Below, piece by piece: positions 52,821 through 62,019 of a stretch of DNA of 64,000 nt. The DNA is from Pedococcus badiiscoriae. Lineage in GTDB: Bacteria; Actinomycetota; Actinomycetes; Actinomycetales; Dermatophilaceae. How positions within the stretch are numbered: position 1 is the stretch's first letter; every line of letters begins with the position of its first letter. The DNA lies in the NCBI RefSeq assembly GCF_013408925.1, contig NZ_JACCAB010000001.1, forward strand, positions 2,604,001-2,668,000. The letters run 5' to 3'. Position numbers and translations under genes: made by a program. Below the pieces are notes generated by a model. It did not search any database and was not told where the DNA came from. It was given only the letters and a program-made list of their open reading frames with translations.

Positions 52821-54269
52821 TCACACGCCGTACTCCTCCAGCAGCCGCAGCCAGATCTCACTCATCGTGGGATACGAGGGCACGGCGTGCCACAGCGTCG
52901 TCAGCGGCACCTTGCCGACCACCGCCACGGTGGCGGCGTGGACGAGGTCGGCGACGTCCTGGCCGACGAACGTCGCCCCGAGGACCACGCCGGCGTCCTC
53001 GTCGACCACGATCCGCGCCTGTCCCTGGTATCCCTCCGCCTGGAGCCCGGCGCCGGCTGCCGAGTCCATCGGCATGTCCACGACCCGGGCCCTGAGGCCC
53101 CGATCGCGGGCCTGAGCTTCGGAGAGCCCCACCGAGGCGATCTCCGGGTCGGTGAAGACCACCTGGGGAGCTCCCGCCGCGATCGCCCAGGGAGTGGTGC
53201 GGGCGGGGTCGGGCTCCCGCCCCGCGGCTCGGGCGCCGACGAGGTCCCCGACCGCTCGGGCCTGGTACTTGCCCATGTGCGTGAGCAGGACCTTCCCGTT
53301 GACGTCGCCCACGGCATACAGCCAGGGCTGGTCACCACTGACGCCGGTGACCTCCATGGCGTCGGTGACGCGGATGAAGCCGGCCTCGTTCAGCTCGCCG
53401 CCGACGCTCTCCACCCCGAGGCCCTCGGTCGCGGGCGTGCGACCGATGGCCACGAGCAGCTCGTCGGCCGTGAGCCGGTCGCCGGTGGACAGCTCGACGG
53501 TCACCTCGCCGGACGGACCGAGCCGTGAGACGGACTGCGCCTTGGTCTCGAGCAGGAGCTCGACCCCGTCGCGCCGCAGGGCCTCGGTGACGGCCTCGGC
53601 GGCGAAGGCCTCGTTCGCCCCGAGCAGCCGGGGGGTGAGCTCGATGATGGTCACCATCGACCCGAGCGCGGCGTAGACCTGGGCGAGCTCGCACGCGACG
53701 ACGCCCCCGCCGAGGATGGCGAGCCGCTCGGGGATCCGCCGGCTCGTAGTGGCCTCACGGTTCGTCCAGGGCTTCGCCTCGCGCAGCCCGGGGATCGGGG
53801 GCACCGTGGGCGTCGTCCCCGTCGCCAGGATCACGGCGTGGCGGGCTCGGATCGTGCGCCCGTCGACCTCCAGGGTGCGTTCGCCCACCAGCCGGGCCAC
53901 GCCGCGAAGCAGGGTGATGCCGACGTGGTCGAGCCAGCCGACCTGACCGCTGTCGTCGAACCTGTCGCTGGTCCCGATCCGGTTGACCCAGGTGTCCCGG
54001 CGGGCGAGGACCCCCTGGGGGTCGAGGTGGGCGCCCTCGGAGCCCTGCACCCGCTGCGAGGCGCGAGTCGCGTGGATCGGTCGCAGCAGGGCCTTGCTGG
54101 GCGAGCACGCGTAGAAGCTGCACTCACCGCCGACGAGGTGCTTCTCGATGATGGCGACCGTGAGGCCGGCCTTGTGGGCGCGGTCGGCGGCGTTCTCGCC
54201 CACGGCGCCGGCCCCGACGACGATGACATCCCACTCCTGCGGCGCGCTGGCCGGGTTCTCTTCAGGCAT
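52821..54269 (-). CDS. class I pyridine nucleotide-disulfide oxidoreductase
   Basis: The protein has 482 residues. FAD loop VIVVGAGAVGENAADRAHKAGL near 16; redox site VGGECSFYACSPSKALLRP near 47 with C-x4-C; ILGGGVVACELAQVYAALGSMVTIIE as NAD(P) loop near 183; WLYAVGDVNGKVLLTHMGKYQAR FAD motif; dimer domain with HAVPSYPTMSEIWLRLL, where HxxxxYPT supplies the active-site His. It is a dihydrolipoyl dehydrogenase/mercuric reductase-like protein of unknown partner. No E2 or glutathione-type gene is beside it. Confidence 0.9.
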   Translation of the reverse strand: MPEENPASAPQEWDVIVVGAGAVGENAADRAHKAGLTVAIIEKHLVGGECSFYACSPSKALLRPIHATRASQRVQGSEGAHLDPQGVLARRDTWVNRIGTSDRFDDSGQVGWLDHVGITLLRGVARLVGERTLEVDGRTIRARHAVILATGTTPTVPPIPGLREAKPWTNREATTSRRIPERLAILGGGVVACELAQVYAALGSMVTIIELTPRLLGANEAFAAEAVTEALRRDGVELLLETKAQSVSRLGPSGEVTVELSTGDRLTADELLVAIGRTPATEGLGVESVGGELNEAGFIRVTDAMEVTGVSGDQPWLYAVGDVNGKVLLTHMGKYQARAVGDLVGARAAGREPDPARTTPWAIAAGAPQVVFTDPEIASVGLSEAQARDRGLRARVVDMPMDSAAGAGLQAEGYQGQARIVVDEDAGVVLGATFVGQDVADLVHAATVAVVGKVPLTTLWHAVPSYPTMSEIWLRLLEEYGV

Positions 54270-54327
54270 GTCCTCAACGTAGACGGCAACCGCGGCGCCT
54301 GCCCGGTGGTGGACAGCTCCGGACAAC

Positions 54328-54365
54328 CACAGACGGCCCCGGGGGAGTCCCCGGGGCCGCCTGTG
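54328..54365 (-). terminator. terminator hairpin of the S53 peptidase gene
   Basis: GC-rich inverted repeat (CACAG-A-CGGCCCCGGGG / CCCCGGGGCCG-C-CTGTG) 10 bases beyond the peptidase stop on the minus strand. Confidence 0.75.
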
Positions 54366-54375
54366 GTGCAGTCGC

Positions 54376-55570
54376 TCAGAACGCCGAGGTGCCGTTCGGG
54401 GTGCCCAGGCCGGTCGGCCCGTCCCAGCCGGACTTCGAGGTGCACCAGGAGGCGCAGGACCCGTTGGAGCCCGAGGTCACGTCGAAGAGGCCCGCGGGGT
54501 TGGCGTAGGGCAGCGTGTTCGCGTAGCCGCCGGTGTTGCCGCTGAGCGCGTACACCGAGGCGACGATCGGCGAGGAGAGGCTGGTCCCGCCGTACTGCGC
54601 CCACGACGAGGACGTCTTCGTCGTGGGTGCATAGGTCGCGAGGCCCGTCGCCGGGTCTGCCACGGCCGACACGTCCGCGATGGCACGGCCACCACAGCTG
54701 GTCATCGCCGAAGTCTGGCCCGCGGGCGGCGCGTTGAGGGTCGTGCAGCCCGAGCCGGCGCCGCTCCAGGCCGACTCGGACCACCCGCGGGCGCTGGAGT
54801 CCTTGACCAGCGAGGTGCCTCCGACGGCCGTGACGTAGTGGGACGAGGCCGGGAAGCTGCCGCCCTGGTAGCCGTTGTCACCGGTCGAAGCCGTGACGGC
54901 GATCCCGGGGTGGTTGTATGCCGCGCCGTACGAGCTGTCGGCGAGGTCGCCTCCGCCGTAGCTGTTGGAGATCGCGACCACCCCGGCCTGCCTGGCTGCC
55001 GTGTTCACTGCTGTCCCGAGGTCGAGCAGGCTGGCGCTCTTGGCCTGGACCAGCACGATCTTGCAGCTCGGGCAGGTGGCCGAGACCGCGTCGAGGTCCA
55101 GCGCCTGCTCGCCGGCCCACCCCGAGTTGAAGGCGGGCAACGAGGTCCCGCCGGTCTGGTTCATGATGCGCAGGCAGCCGTTGGCCGTGGTGCAGGAGGA
55201 CAGACCCCACTGGCTGCGGTAGACCCCGAGGTCACGCTCGGCGTTCGGGTAGCCGTAGGCGTCCACGATCGCGACGGTCCGACCGGCCGCGGAGAGCCGT
55301 CACCTTGTAGGCGCTCTGGATGTCGGCGGGCGTCTTGCCGGAGATTGCGTGGGGCGTGACCGCTGCCCCTGAGGGATCGACGGCGTTACCCGTCGCGTCC
55401 ACGAGCTTGAGGGCGTGGCACGCCGCGAGCGTGGGTGAGCTCGGGGCGGCGCACACCCGATGGGACTGCGCCTTCGGCGACGGGGCTGCCGACGCGGCGG
55501 TGACCGCGGTCGTGACCAGCCCCAGGGATGTCGAGGCCGCCAACGCGACAGAGAGGATCTGCGTACGCAT
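54376..55570 (-). pseudogene. S53 (sedolisin) family peptidase with a frameshift
   Basis: Part 1 (55570 down to about 55295): signal peptide MRTQILSVALAASTSLGLVTTAVTAASAAPSP, CHALKLVDATGN, TPADIQSAYKVTAL. The frame then runs into nonsense (RGRSDRRDRGRL) and stops at 55232. Part 2 in another frame continues as AGRTVAIVDAYGYPNAERDLGVYRSQWGL and contains all S53 landmarks: GEQALDLDAVSA (Glu and Asp), ASTGDNGY (Asp) and GGTSLSSPIVASV (Ser). One extra base or two missing bases near 55291-55300 explain it. RBS AGGAG before the ATG. It is either a recent pseudogene or an assembly error; a GTG at 55266 could restart part 2, but without a signal peptide. Confidence 0.85.
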
Positions 55571-56022
55571 ACGAGGTGTCTCCTGACATGGAAGGGGGTG
55601 GCCCTCGCCGCCCCATGCGTCGAAGACTCACGTCGACCGGGGTGGCTGGCAACGGATTCCGCAGGGCAAAGCGGGTGCAGGGGAAGAAATGGGACATCGG
55701 AGGGAGTGCGCAGGGACGCCGCGGGGACAGCCTTGACGCAAAGTCGTGACGGATGTCGTGGACGGCGACCGGGCGGGTGTGAGGTGGGTCCGACGACGCG
55801 CCCACCCGTCATGCTCCTGTGGCTGGTGAGCCACCGGTTCGGACCGTGGGCGCGCAGCGGCTACCATGAGGTTTTGGCCCGGTCGCCGCCTGTCAGAGCC
55901 GGCGCAGCGGGCCTTCGCATTGCCCCATCGCGATGTCGACCAGCTACGCCCCCGCAGTGCCTTTCTGTCCAACCTGTGTACCCGCACGGGTACCCGCCCC
56001 CACGACCTTGGAGTATCCCGCA
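55571..56022. other. 452-base non-coding gap with promoters for the S53 gene and tig
   Basis: No gene is supported here. A possible tig promoter is TTCGGA (55838) and TACCAT (55862) with an 18-base spacer. An inverted repeat GTACCC-GCAC-GGGTAC (55978-55993) lies in the tig leader 30 bases before the start codon. Confidence 0.35.
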
Positions 56023-57393
56023 GTGAAGAGTGCCGTCGAGACCCTGAACCCGACCCGGGTCAAGCTGACCGTCGAGGTGCCGTTCGAGGAGCTCAAGCCG
56101 AGCCTCGACGCCGCCTACGCCACCATCGGCTCGCAGATCCAGGTGCCCGGATTCCGCAAGGGCAAGGTTCCCTCGCGCATTATCGACCAGCGGGTCGGCC
56201 GCGGCGCGGTCCTCCAGGAGGCCGTGAACGAGGCGCTGCCGCAGTTCTACGGCCAGGCCGTCGAGGAGAACAAGGTCCGTCCGATCGGACAGCCCGAGGT
56301 CGACGTGACCGAGGTGCCGGCCGAGGACGGCCAGGACCTCAAGTTCACCGTCGAGGTCGACGTGCGCCCCGAGCTCGACCTGCCCGAGGATTTCAGCGGT
56401 ATCACCGTCGAGGTCGACGAGGCCAAGGCGTCCCACGAGGACGTCGAAGCCCGACTCGTCGCCCTGCAGGAGCGCTTCGGCACCCTCAAGGGTGTGGACC
56501 GCGCCGTGGAGAACGGTGACTTCGTCTCCATCGACCTCAAGGCGACCATCGGCGACGACGAGATCGACTCGGTGACGGGTATCTCCTACGAGGTCGGCTC
56601 GGGCAACATGCTCGACGGCCTCGACGAGGCGCTCACCGGGATGGCGGCCGAGGAGACCAAGTCCTTCACCGCACCGCTGGCCGGCGGCGACCGCGAGGGC
56701 GAGGACGCCGACGTGGTCGTGACCGTCCAGTCCGTGAAGGTGCGCGAGCTGCCGCCGCTCGACGACGACTTCGCCCAGCTGGCGTCCGAGTTCGACACCC
56801 TCAGGGAGCTGCGCGAGGACGTCACCAAGCAGGCCGACCGGGCTGCCAAGTTCGAGCAGGGTGTCCAGGCCCGCGACAAGGTGCTCGAGCACCTCCTGGA
56901 GACCATCGACATCCCCGTGCCGGACGGTGTCGTCGAGGCCGAGGTGAACCAGCACCTCGAGGGCGAGAACCGCCTCGAGGACGACGAGCACCGCGCCGAG
57001 GTCGACGCCAACACGCGCAAGGCCCTGCGGGCCCAGTTCCTCCTCGACGCGATCGCCGAGAAGACCGAGGTCAAGGTCGAGCAGCCCGAGCTCATCGAGT
57101 ACCTCGTCATGTCCGCCCAGCAGTACGGCATGGACCCCAACCAGTTCGCCCAGGCGATCGACCAGCAGGGTCAGGTGCCCGCGATGGTGGCCGAGGTGGC
57201 GCGTCGCAAGGCGCTCGCCGCGGTCCTCGAGCAGGCCAAGGTCGTCGACACGGCCGGCCAGCCGGTGGACCTCAACGAGGTCACGGCCACGGACGTCGCC
57301 TCGCAGCTGTTCGAGGGTGACCACGAGGGTCACGACCACGGCGACCACGAGGGTCACGACCACGACGACCACGAGGGCCACGACCACGCCTGA
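56023..57393 (+). CDS. tig: trigger factor (ribosome-associated chaperone and prolyl isomerase)
   Basis: The protein has 456 residues with a GTG start. Ribosome-binding signature GFRKGKVP near 43; FKBP-like PPIase domain at about 160-245 (ENGDFVSIDLKATIGDDEIDSVTGISYEVGSGNMLDGLDEALTGM); helical C-terminal arms. The tail is unusual: EGDHEGHDHGDHEGHDHDDH and on to the end, 26 residues nearly all His, Asp, Glu and Gly, made by an ~18-base repeat. First gene of the conserved tig ... clpP1-clpP2-clpX order. Confidence 0.96.
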   Translation: MKSAVETLNPTRVKLTVEVPFEELKPSLDAAYATIGSQIQVPGFRKGKVPSRIIDQRVGRGAVLQEAVNEALPQFYGQAVEENKVRPIGQPEVDVTEVPAEDGQDLKFTVEVDVRPELDLPEDFSGITVEVDEAKASHEDVEARLVALQERFGTLKGVDRAVENGDFVSIDLKATIGDDEIDSVTGISYEVGSGNMLDGLDEALTGMAAEETKSFTAPLAGGDREGEDADVVVTVQSVKVRELPPLDDDFAQLASEFDTLRELREDVTKQADRAAKFEQGVQARDKVLEHLLETIDIPVPDGVVEAEVNQHLEGENRLEDDEHRAEVDANTRKALRAQFLLDAIAEKTEVKVEQPELIEYLVMSAQQYGMDPNQFAQAIDQQGQVPAMVAEVARRKALAAVLEQAKVVDTAGQPVDLNEVTATDVASQLFEGDHEGHDHGDHEGHDHDDHEGHDHA

Positions 57394-57427
57394 CCGTCCC
57401 TGGAATGGGGCCATAACAGCCCGAACC

Positions 57428-57463
57428 GTAGGCCGCTCCCCCCTCAGAGGGTGAGCGGCCTAC
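57428..57463 (+). terminator. terminator of tig
   Basis: Perfect 11-bp stem GTAGGCCGCTC / GAGCGGCCTAC with a 14-base loop, 35 bases after the stop, followed by a short T stretch (GTCATTTGG). Confidence 0.8.
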
Positions 57464-57510
57464 GTCATTTGGCTGACCCGGTGAAGGGGGTGCAAACCCG
57501 ACCATGAGGC

Positions 57511-57990
57511 ATGGACTTCACCTCCTTCCACAAGCTGCGGACGGCGGTGCAGGAGAACGCCCACCCGGCCGACGACCGCGCCGCCGCCAAGCTCCGCCAC
57601 TCGCTCGAGACCGCCGTCGCCGCCAGCGGGCTGTTCAGCGAGGTCGAGTTCGGACACACCGATGATGCGGGCCAGATGGTGATCGGGGTCTGCCGGTGCG
57701 CCGACGGGGTGCTGCCCTGGGAAGCGGGCATGGGCGTCGAGAGGCTGTGGCTGACTGCCACCGCCGACCTGCGGTGGGAGTGCCACACCGTCGGGTGCAC
57801 GGACAGCCTCATGGAGCTCGAGGGTGCGGTGACCATCGACGAGAGCGGCCACTACATCACCGTCCACGTGGTCGCGGAGCCGGCCGTGGTGTCCCGGGTC
57901 TCGCTCGTGGCCCAGGACGGCCGACGTGACGAGGCGGCCGAGACGGCTGGCATCCAGGCGGAGCCGGCGCGGCTGAGCGTGCCCGGCTGA
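57511..57990 (+). CDS. conserved protein of unknown function
   Basis: The protein has 159 residues without signal or helices. MDFTSFHKLRTAVQENAHPADDRAAAKLRHSLETAVAASGLF is a helical start; a beta-rich middle follows (MVIGVCRCADG, LWLTATADLRWECHTVGCTDSLMELEGAVTI, HYITVHVVAEP). Three cysteines lie in that middle part. The layout suggests an alpha/beta domain; the family is unknown to me. Start chosen at ATG after GACCATGAGGC. Confidence 0.72.
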   Translation: MDFTSFHKLRTAVQENAHPADDRAAAKLRHSLETAVAASGLFSEVEFGHTDDAGQMVIGVCRCADGVLPWEAGMGVERLWLTATADLRWECHTVGCTDSLMELEGAVTIDESGHYITVHVVAEPAVVSRVSLVAQDGRRDEAAETAGIQAEPARLSVPG

Positions 57991-58021
57991 GCCTGCTCGA
58001 GCACCGCCTCGTGCGGTTGCC

Positions 58022-59128
58022 TCAGGCGACCACAGGGGGTGCGGTCGTCGTCCCGATCCGCAGGTGCGTGGGTTGCACGACGTCGTCCGGGCGTTGGCCG
58101 TCAAGCAGCTGTCGCAGCATCTCGCCCATCAGCCGTCCCTTGGCCAGGCCGTGCTGGTCGATCGTGGTCAGCGTGCCGGCGAACCACGGCAGCTCGACCC
58201 CGTCGAAGCCGGTCACACTGAGGTCGCCGGGCACGCTCAGGCCGAGGTCGTCCGCGGCGCGGACCACTCCCATGGCCAGCAGGTCCGACTGGGCCACGAT
58301 CGCCGTGGGGCGCTGATCCTCCGGCAGGTCCAGCAGCAAGCGGGCGGCGATCGCACCCTGCTCGACGTCGGGGATGGCGGTCTGCGCGAGGCGCGGCGCC
58401 GCCCCCACCTCGAGCTCAGCCCCGAGGTCGTCGGCCCCGAAGACGTCCAGGAACCCGCGTGCGCGGTCCCTGGTGTCCGTGAACTCCGCGGCTGCCACGT
58501 CGTCGAGGGTGGCGAGCCCGGTGGGGGAGTCGTGTCGCAGCGGCATCATCAGGTGCGCCACGCGTCGGTGCCCGAGCTCGGTCAGGTGGCGCCCCAGGGC
58601 CACGGTGGCGCCGCGGTTGTCCAGCGCCACGTGCGCGACGCGGGGGTCCACGGGGGAGCCGTCGCCGAGCATCGGTATGCCGCGCGCGGCCAGGTGGTCG
58701 ACCGCCGGGTTCTTGTCGGGACCGCAGAGCGAGAAGACGACAGCGTCCAGAGCCGTGGCGGACAGCTGGGTGATGGCGCGTTCGGGCGTGCCGGCGGGTT
58801 GGGCGATCAGCAGCATCCCGGCCGGGATGTCGTCGAGCACCTGCGAGAGCCCGTCCAGCACGCTGACCGCGAACGGGTCCCGGAAGGCGTGCAGCAGGCG
58901 GCCCTCGACGACGACGCCCACGACCCCGGAACGCCCTTGCCGCAGGGACGACGCGAGAGGGTCGGGACCGGCATACCCGAGCTGTTCCGCGGCAGCGCGC
59001 ACGCGGGCCACGGTCTCCGGCGCCACCGGGCCCCTGCCACTGAAGGCGAGGGAGGCCGTCGACGTCGAGACCCCGGCGGCCTGCGCCACGGCGCGCAGGG
59101 TGGGTCGAAGTTGACGAGGACGACTCAT
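58022..59128 (-). CDS. LacI-family transcriptional repressor
   Basis: The protein has 368 residues. HTH and hinge: TLRAVAQAAGVSTSTASLAFSGRGPVAPETVARVRAAAEQLGYAGPDPLASSLRQG. Periplasmic-binding-protein-like sensor domain to the end (VVGVVVEGRLLHAF ... GFDGVELPWFAGTLTTIDQ). Divergent from an MFS gene over a spacer with two identical palindromes, which are probably its own operators. The effector is not evident; the normal Asp/Arg sugar contacts cannot be located with certainty. Confidence 0.92.
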   Translation of the reverse strand: MSRPRQLRPTLRAVAQAAGVSTSTASLAFSGRGPVAPETVARVRAAAEQLGYAGPDPLASSLRQGRSGVVGVVVEGRLLHAFRDPFAVSVLDGLSQVLDDIPAGMLLIAQPAGTPERAITQLSATALDAVVFSLCGPDKNPAVDHLAARGIPMLGDGSPVDPRVAHVALDNRGATVALGRHLTELGHRRVAHLMMPLRHDSPTGLATLDDVAAAEFTDTRDRARGFLDVFGADDLGAELEVGAAPRLAQTAIPDVEQGAIAARLLLDLPEDQRPTAIVAQSDLLAMGVVRAADDLGLSVPGDLSVTGFDGVELPWFAGTLTTIDQHGLAKGRLMGEMLRQLLDGQRPDDVVQPTHLRIGTTTAPPVVA

Positions 59129-59152
59129 GGGGAAGACAATATCGAATCCAAT

Positions 59153-59178
59153 CGAATCGATTCGACCGAATCGATTCG
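59153..59178. promoter_or_regulatory. two tandem LacI-type operators CGAATCGATTCG
   Basis: Perfect 12-base palindromes at 59153-59164 and 59167-59178, centres 14 bases apart, both between the divergent lacI and MFS genes. A further half-site TCGAAT is at 59142. Two phased sites suggest cooperative binding. Confidence 0.82.
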
Positions 59179-59193
59179 ATCGCTCCGAAAACC

Positions 59194-60507
59194 ATGCCGA
59201 GAGACCCTGTCGTGACCAAGCCGGCCGCCCCTGACGCCCTCCCTTCGACCGCCCCGACGCCGGTGCTTGACACCGCGCGCGCCATCCGGGCCCGCAACGC
59301 CGTCTTCGTCGTCTTCGCCCTCGCCGGCACCGCCTTCGCGACGTTCGCCTCGCGGATCGCGGACAGCAAGGTGGACCTGGGGCTCACCGCGGGTGAGCTG
59401 GGACTGACCCTGTTCGCGGCATCGGCGGGGTCCGTGACGGCGCTGCCGTCGGCCGGTCGGATCGCGAACAGGCTCGGCGTCTCGCGGGCCATCCGGCTCG
59501 GCATGGTGTTCGGCTTCGTCGGGCTCGTCGTGATCGGCGTGGCCGTCGACCTGTTCCAGTCGCGGTGGGTCATGGCGGCGGGGCTCTACCTGCTGGGCAT
59601 GGGCGTCGGGGTGTGGGACGTGTCCATGAACCTCGAGGGCGCCGCCGTCGAACGGCTGCTCGGCAAGACCGTCATGCCGCGCTTTCACGCCGCGTTCTCC
59701 GGCGGCACCGTCATCAGCGCCCTCGTCGGGGCAGGTATGTCGTGGGCCCACGTCCCGCTGCTCGTGCACTTCGGCCTCGCCATCGTCGTGTCGGCGGTCC
59801 TGGGGGCCTGGGCCCTGCGCTCGTTCCTGCCCCGGGAGGCAGAGGTCTCCGACACCGACGACACCGACGACGCCGGCGACGCCGGCGACGCCGGCGACCC
59901 GCGGGATTCCGGCGAGCCGGCATCGGCCGCTCGCGGCCCGAGATCGGCCTGGCTCGAGCCCCGCACGCTGATGATCGGCCTGGTCGTCCTGGCGGCGGCC
60001 TTCACCGAGGGCACCGCCAACGACTGGGTCTCGGTCGCGTTCGTCGAGGGCCACGGCGTCCCCGCGTGGGCGGGAGTGCTCGCCTTCGCCTCGTTCCTGT
60101 CCTTCATGACCCTGGGTCGGCTGCTCGGCACCCGGCTGCTCGACGCCTACGGTCGCGTGCCCGTGCTGCGAGCCACCTTCGCGCTGGCTGCCGTCGGCTC
60201 GGTCCTGGTGGTCTTCGGACCGGGCTGGCTGGCCTTCGTGGGGACGGCCGTGTGGGGGGTCGGCGCGTCCCTGGGCTTCCCCGTGGGCATGAGCGCCTCG
60301 GCCGACGAGCCCGCCCGCGCGGCTGCCCGGATGTCGGTCGTCGCCACGATCGGCTACACCGCCTTCATCGCCGGTCCGCCGATGCTGGGCTTCCTCGGGG
60401 ACCACTTCACGGTGCTGCGTGCGCTGCTGGCCGTGACCGGCGTGGTCGCGCTCGCCATGCTCGTCATCCCGGCCACCCGCGAACGGCGCAGGCGGCCCGT
60501 CGGCTGA
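59194..60507 (+). CDS. MFS transporter under LacI control
   Basis: The protein has 437 residues with 12 helices in two halves (VFVVFALAGTAFATFASRIADSKVDLGLTAGELGLTLFAASAGSV ... MSASADEPARAAARMSVVATIGYTAFIAGPPMLGFLGDH). It resembles the FucP/YbjJ-like group with LPSAGRIANRLG. The central cytoplasmic loop contains a run DTDDTDDAGDAGDAGDPRDSG made from 9-base GACGCCGGC repeats. The adjacent repressor suggests a sugar or related compound, but the substrate is not shown. Confidence 0.87.
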   Translation: MPRDPVVTKPAAPDALPSTAPTPVLDTARAIRARNAVFVVFALAGTAFATFASRIADSKVDLGLTAGELGLTLFAASAGSVTALPSAGRIANRLGVSRAIRLGMVFGFVGLVVIGVAVDLFQSRWVMAAGLYLLGMGVGVWDVSMNLEGAAVERLLGKTVMPRFHAAFSGGTVISALVGAGMSWAHVPLLVHFGLAIVVSAVLGAWALRSFLPREAEVSDTDDTDDAGDAGDAGDPRDSGEPASAARGPRSAWLEPRTLMIGLVVLAAAFTEGTANDWVSVAFVEGHGVPAWAGVLAFASFLSFMTLGRLLGTRLLDAYGRVPVLRATFALAAVGSVLVVFGPGWLAFVGTAVWGVGASLGFPVGMSASADEPARAAARMSVVATIGYTAFIAGPPMLGFLGDHFTVLRALLAVTGVVALAMLVIPATRERRRRPVG

Positions 60508-60514
60508 GTCTGCG

Positions 60515-60537
60515 CCTTGAGCGCTGTGCGCTCAGGG
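60515..60537 (+). terminator. hairpin after the MFS gene, overlapping the ClgR-like site
   Basis: CCTTGAGCGC-TGT-GCGCTCAGGG folds as a 10-bp stem with one G-U pair. It begins 8 bases after the MFS stop. Confidence 0.55.
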
Positions 60538-60542
60538 CGAAC
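60529..60542 (+). promoter_or_regulatory. ClgR-type operator CGCTCAGGGCGAAC upstream of clpP1
   Basis: Matches CGCYNANRGCG plus the WWS right flank of the ClgR consensus known from Streptomyces; the left flank does not fit fully. It lies 79 bases before clpP1, where ClgR activates clpP1P2 in related genera. Confidence 0.55.
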
Positions 60543-60620
60543 ATGGACCGGATCGGGGACTTCTGCCCACCATGACCGCGTTAGGGTCACTGACAGGCAA
60601 GGACCTCAAGTGATGGAGAC

Positions 60621-61256
60621 ATGGTGAACGAGATTGTCGCCGCGGGCGAGGGCCCGCAGGGTGGTCTGGACGACCACATCTACAACCGTCTGCTCAAGGA
60701 GCGGATCATCTTCCTCGGCTCCGACGTGCGCGACGACAACGCGAACGCGATCTGCGCGCAGCTGCTGCTGCTCGCGGCGGAGGACCCGGGCAAGGACATC
60801 TGGCTCTACATCAACAGCCCCGGCGGCTCCATCTCCGCGGGCATGGCGATCTACGACACGATGAAGTGGATCCCCAACGACGTGGCCACGGTCGCGATGG
60901 GCATGGCCGCCTCGATGGGACAGTTCCTGCTCTCCGCGGGCACCCACGGCAAGCGCTACGCCACGCCGCACGCCCGCGTGATGATGCACCAGCCGTCGGG
61001 CGGCATCGGCGGCACGGCCTCGGACATCAAGATCCAGGCCGAGCAGATGCTCTACGTCAAGCGGCAGATGGCAGAGCTGATCGCCGAGCACACCGGCCAG
61101 ACGAAGGAACAGATCGAAAAGGACTCCGACCGCGACCGCTGGTTCAGCGCCGAGGAGGCCAAGGAGTACGGCTTCGTCGACCACGTGTTCAGCAGCGCCT
61201 CCCAGGCCGGTGGGCGCAGCGGCAGCGACGACAACCCGGTCACCGGGGACAAGTGA
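60621..61256 (+). CDS. clpP1: ATP-dependent Clp protease proteolytic subunit ClpP1
   Basis: The protein has 211 residues. Ser-His-Asp triad: GMAASMGQF near 98, [10 protein letters not shown] near 122 and [17 protein letters not shown] near 171. In Actinobacteria ClpP1 and ClpP2 form a mixed 14-mer. Leads the clpP1-clpP2 operon (11-base gap). Confidence 0.96.
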   Translation: MVNEIVAAGEGPQGGLDDHIYNRLLKERIIFLGSDVRDDNANAICAQLLLLAAEDPGKDIWLYINSPGGSISAGMAIYDTMKWIPNDVATVAMGMAASMGQFLLSAGTHGKRYATPHARVMMHQPSGGIGGTASDIKIQAEQMLYVKRQMAELIAEHTGQTKEQIEKDSDRDRWFSAEEAKEYGFVDHVFSSASQAGGRSGSDDNPVTGDK

Positions 61257-61267
61257 GGGATCGACAC

Positions 61268-61945
61268 ATGAACGCCAACACCAACCCCTCCATGCACGGC
61301 GCACGCCAGGGCGGCCTGCAGGTGCCGGGCCCGTCCAGCCGCTACATCCTGCCGTCCTTCGAGGAGCGCACCTCCTACGGCATGAAGCGGCTCGACCCGT
61401 ACACCAAGCTCTTCGAGGACCGCATCATCTTCCTCGGCGTGCAGGTCGACGACGCGTCCGCGGATGACGTCATCGCCCAGCTCATCGTGCTGGAGTCCCA
61501 GGACCCCGACCGCGACATCCTGATGTACATCAACAGCCCCGGTGGCTCGTTCACGGCGATGGCCGCGATCTACGACACGATGCAGTACATCCGCCCCGAC
61601 GTGCAGACGTTCGTCATCGGCCAGGCTGCCTCGGCGGCTGCGGTGCTGCTGTCGGCCGGCGCCAAGGGCAAGCGGTTCGCCCTGCCGAACGCGCGGATCC
61701 TCATCCACCAGCCGGCCCTCGAGGGTGGCATGGGTGGCCAGGCGTCCGACATCGAGATCCAGGCCAACGAGGTGCTGCGCATGCGCACCTGGCTCGAGGA
61801 GACCTGGGCCAAGCACTCCGGTCGCACCCCCGAGCAGGTCCGCAACGACATCGAGCGCGACAAGATCCTGTCCGCCGAGGAGGCCAAGGAGTACGGCCTC
61901 ATCGACGAGGTCCTCGCGTCCCGCAAGGGCACCCTCGACGACTGA
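61268..61945 (+). CDS. clpP2: ATP-dependent Clp protease proteolytic subunit ClpP2
   Basis: The protein has 225 residues. Longer N-terminus than ClpP1 ([31 protein letters not shown]), as is usual for ClpP2. Triad in [11 protein letters not shown] near 120, [12 protein letters not shown] near 147 and [16 protein letters not shown] near 197. Start at the ATG 11 bases after the clpP1 stop; the frame open upstream to 60866 is shadow. Confidence 0.96.
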   Translation: MNANTNPSMHGARQGGLQVPGPSSRYILPSFEERTSYGMKRLDPYTKLFEDRIIFLGVQVDDASADDVIAQLIVLESQDPDRDILMYINSPGGSFTAMAAIYDTMQYIRPDVQTFVIGQAASAAAVLLSAGAKGKRFALPNARILIHQPALEGGMGGQASDIEIQANEVLRMRTWLEETWAKHSGRTPEQVRNDIERDKILSAEEAKEYGLIDEVLASRKGTLDD

Positions 61946-61980
61946 GCCCACCGGGGCCTCGTCCCCGACCACGCACGACC

Positions 61981-62019
61981 CGGTATGCCGCCCGCTCACC
62001 TCGAGCGGGCGGCATACCG
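61981..62019 (+). terminator. terminator of clpP1-clpP2 built from an inverted pair of GTATGCCG words
   Basis: Perfect 17-bp stem (61981-61997 with 62003-62019) and 5-base loop. The outer part reads CGGTATGCCGC / GCGGCATACCG. No T-run. It separates clpP2 from clpX, which has its own promoter region (62020-62208). Confidence 0.85.

Noticed and set aside
59854-59900. 9-base GACGCCGGC tandem repeat as a regulatory or mobile repeat
   Set aside because: It lies in frame within the MFS central loop and simply encodes an Asp/Gly/Ala linker.
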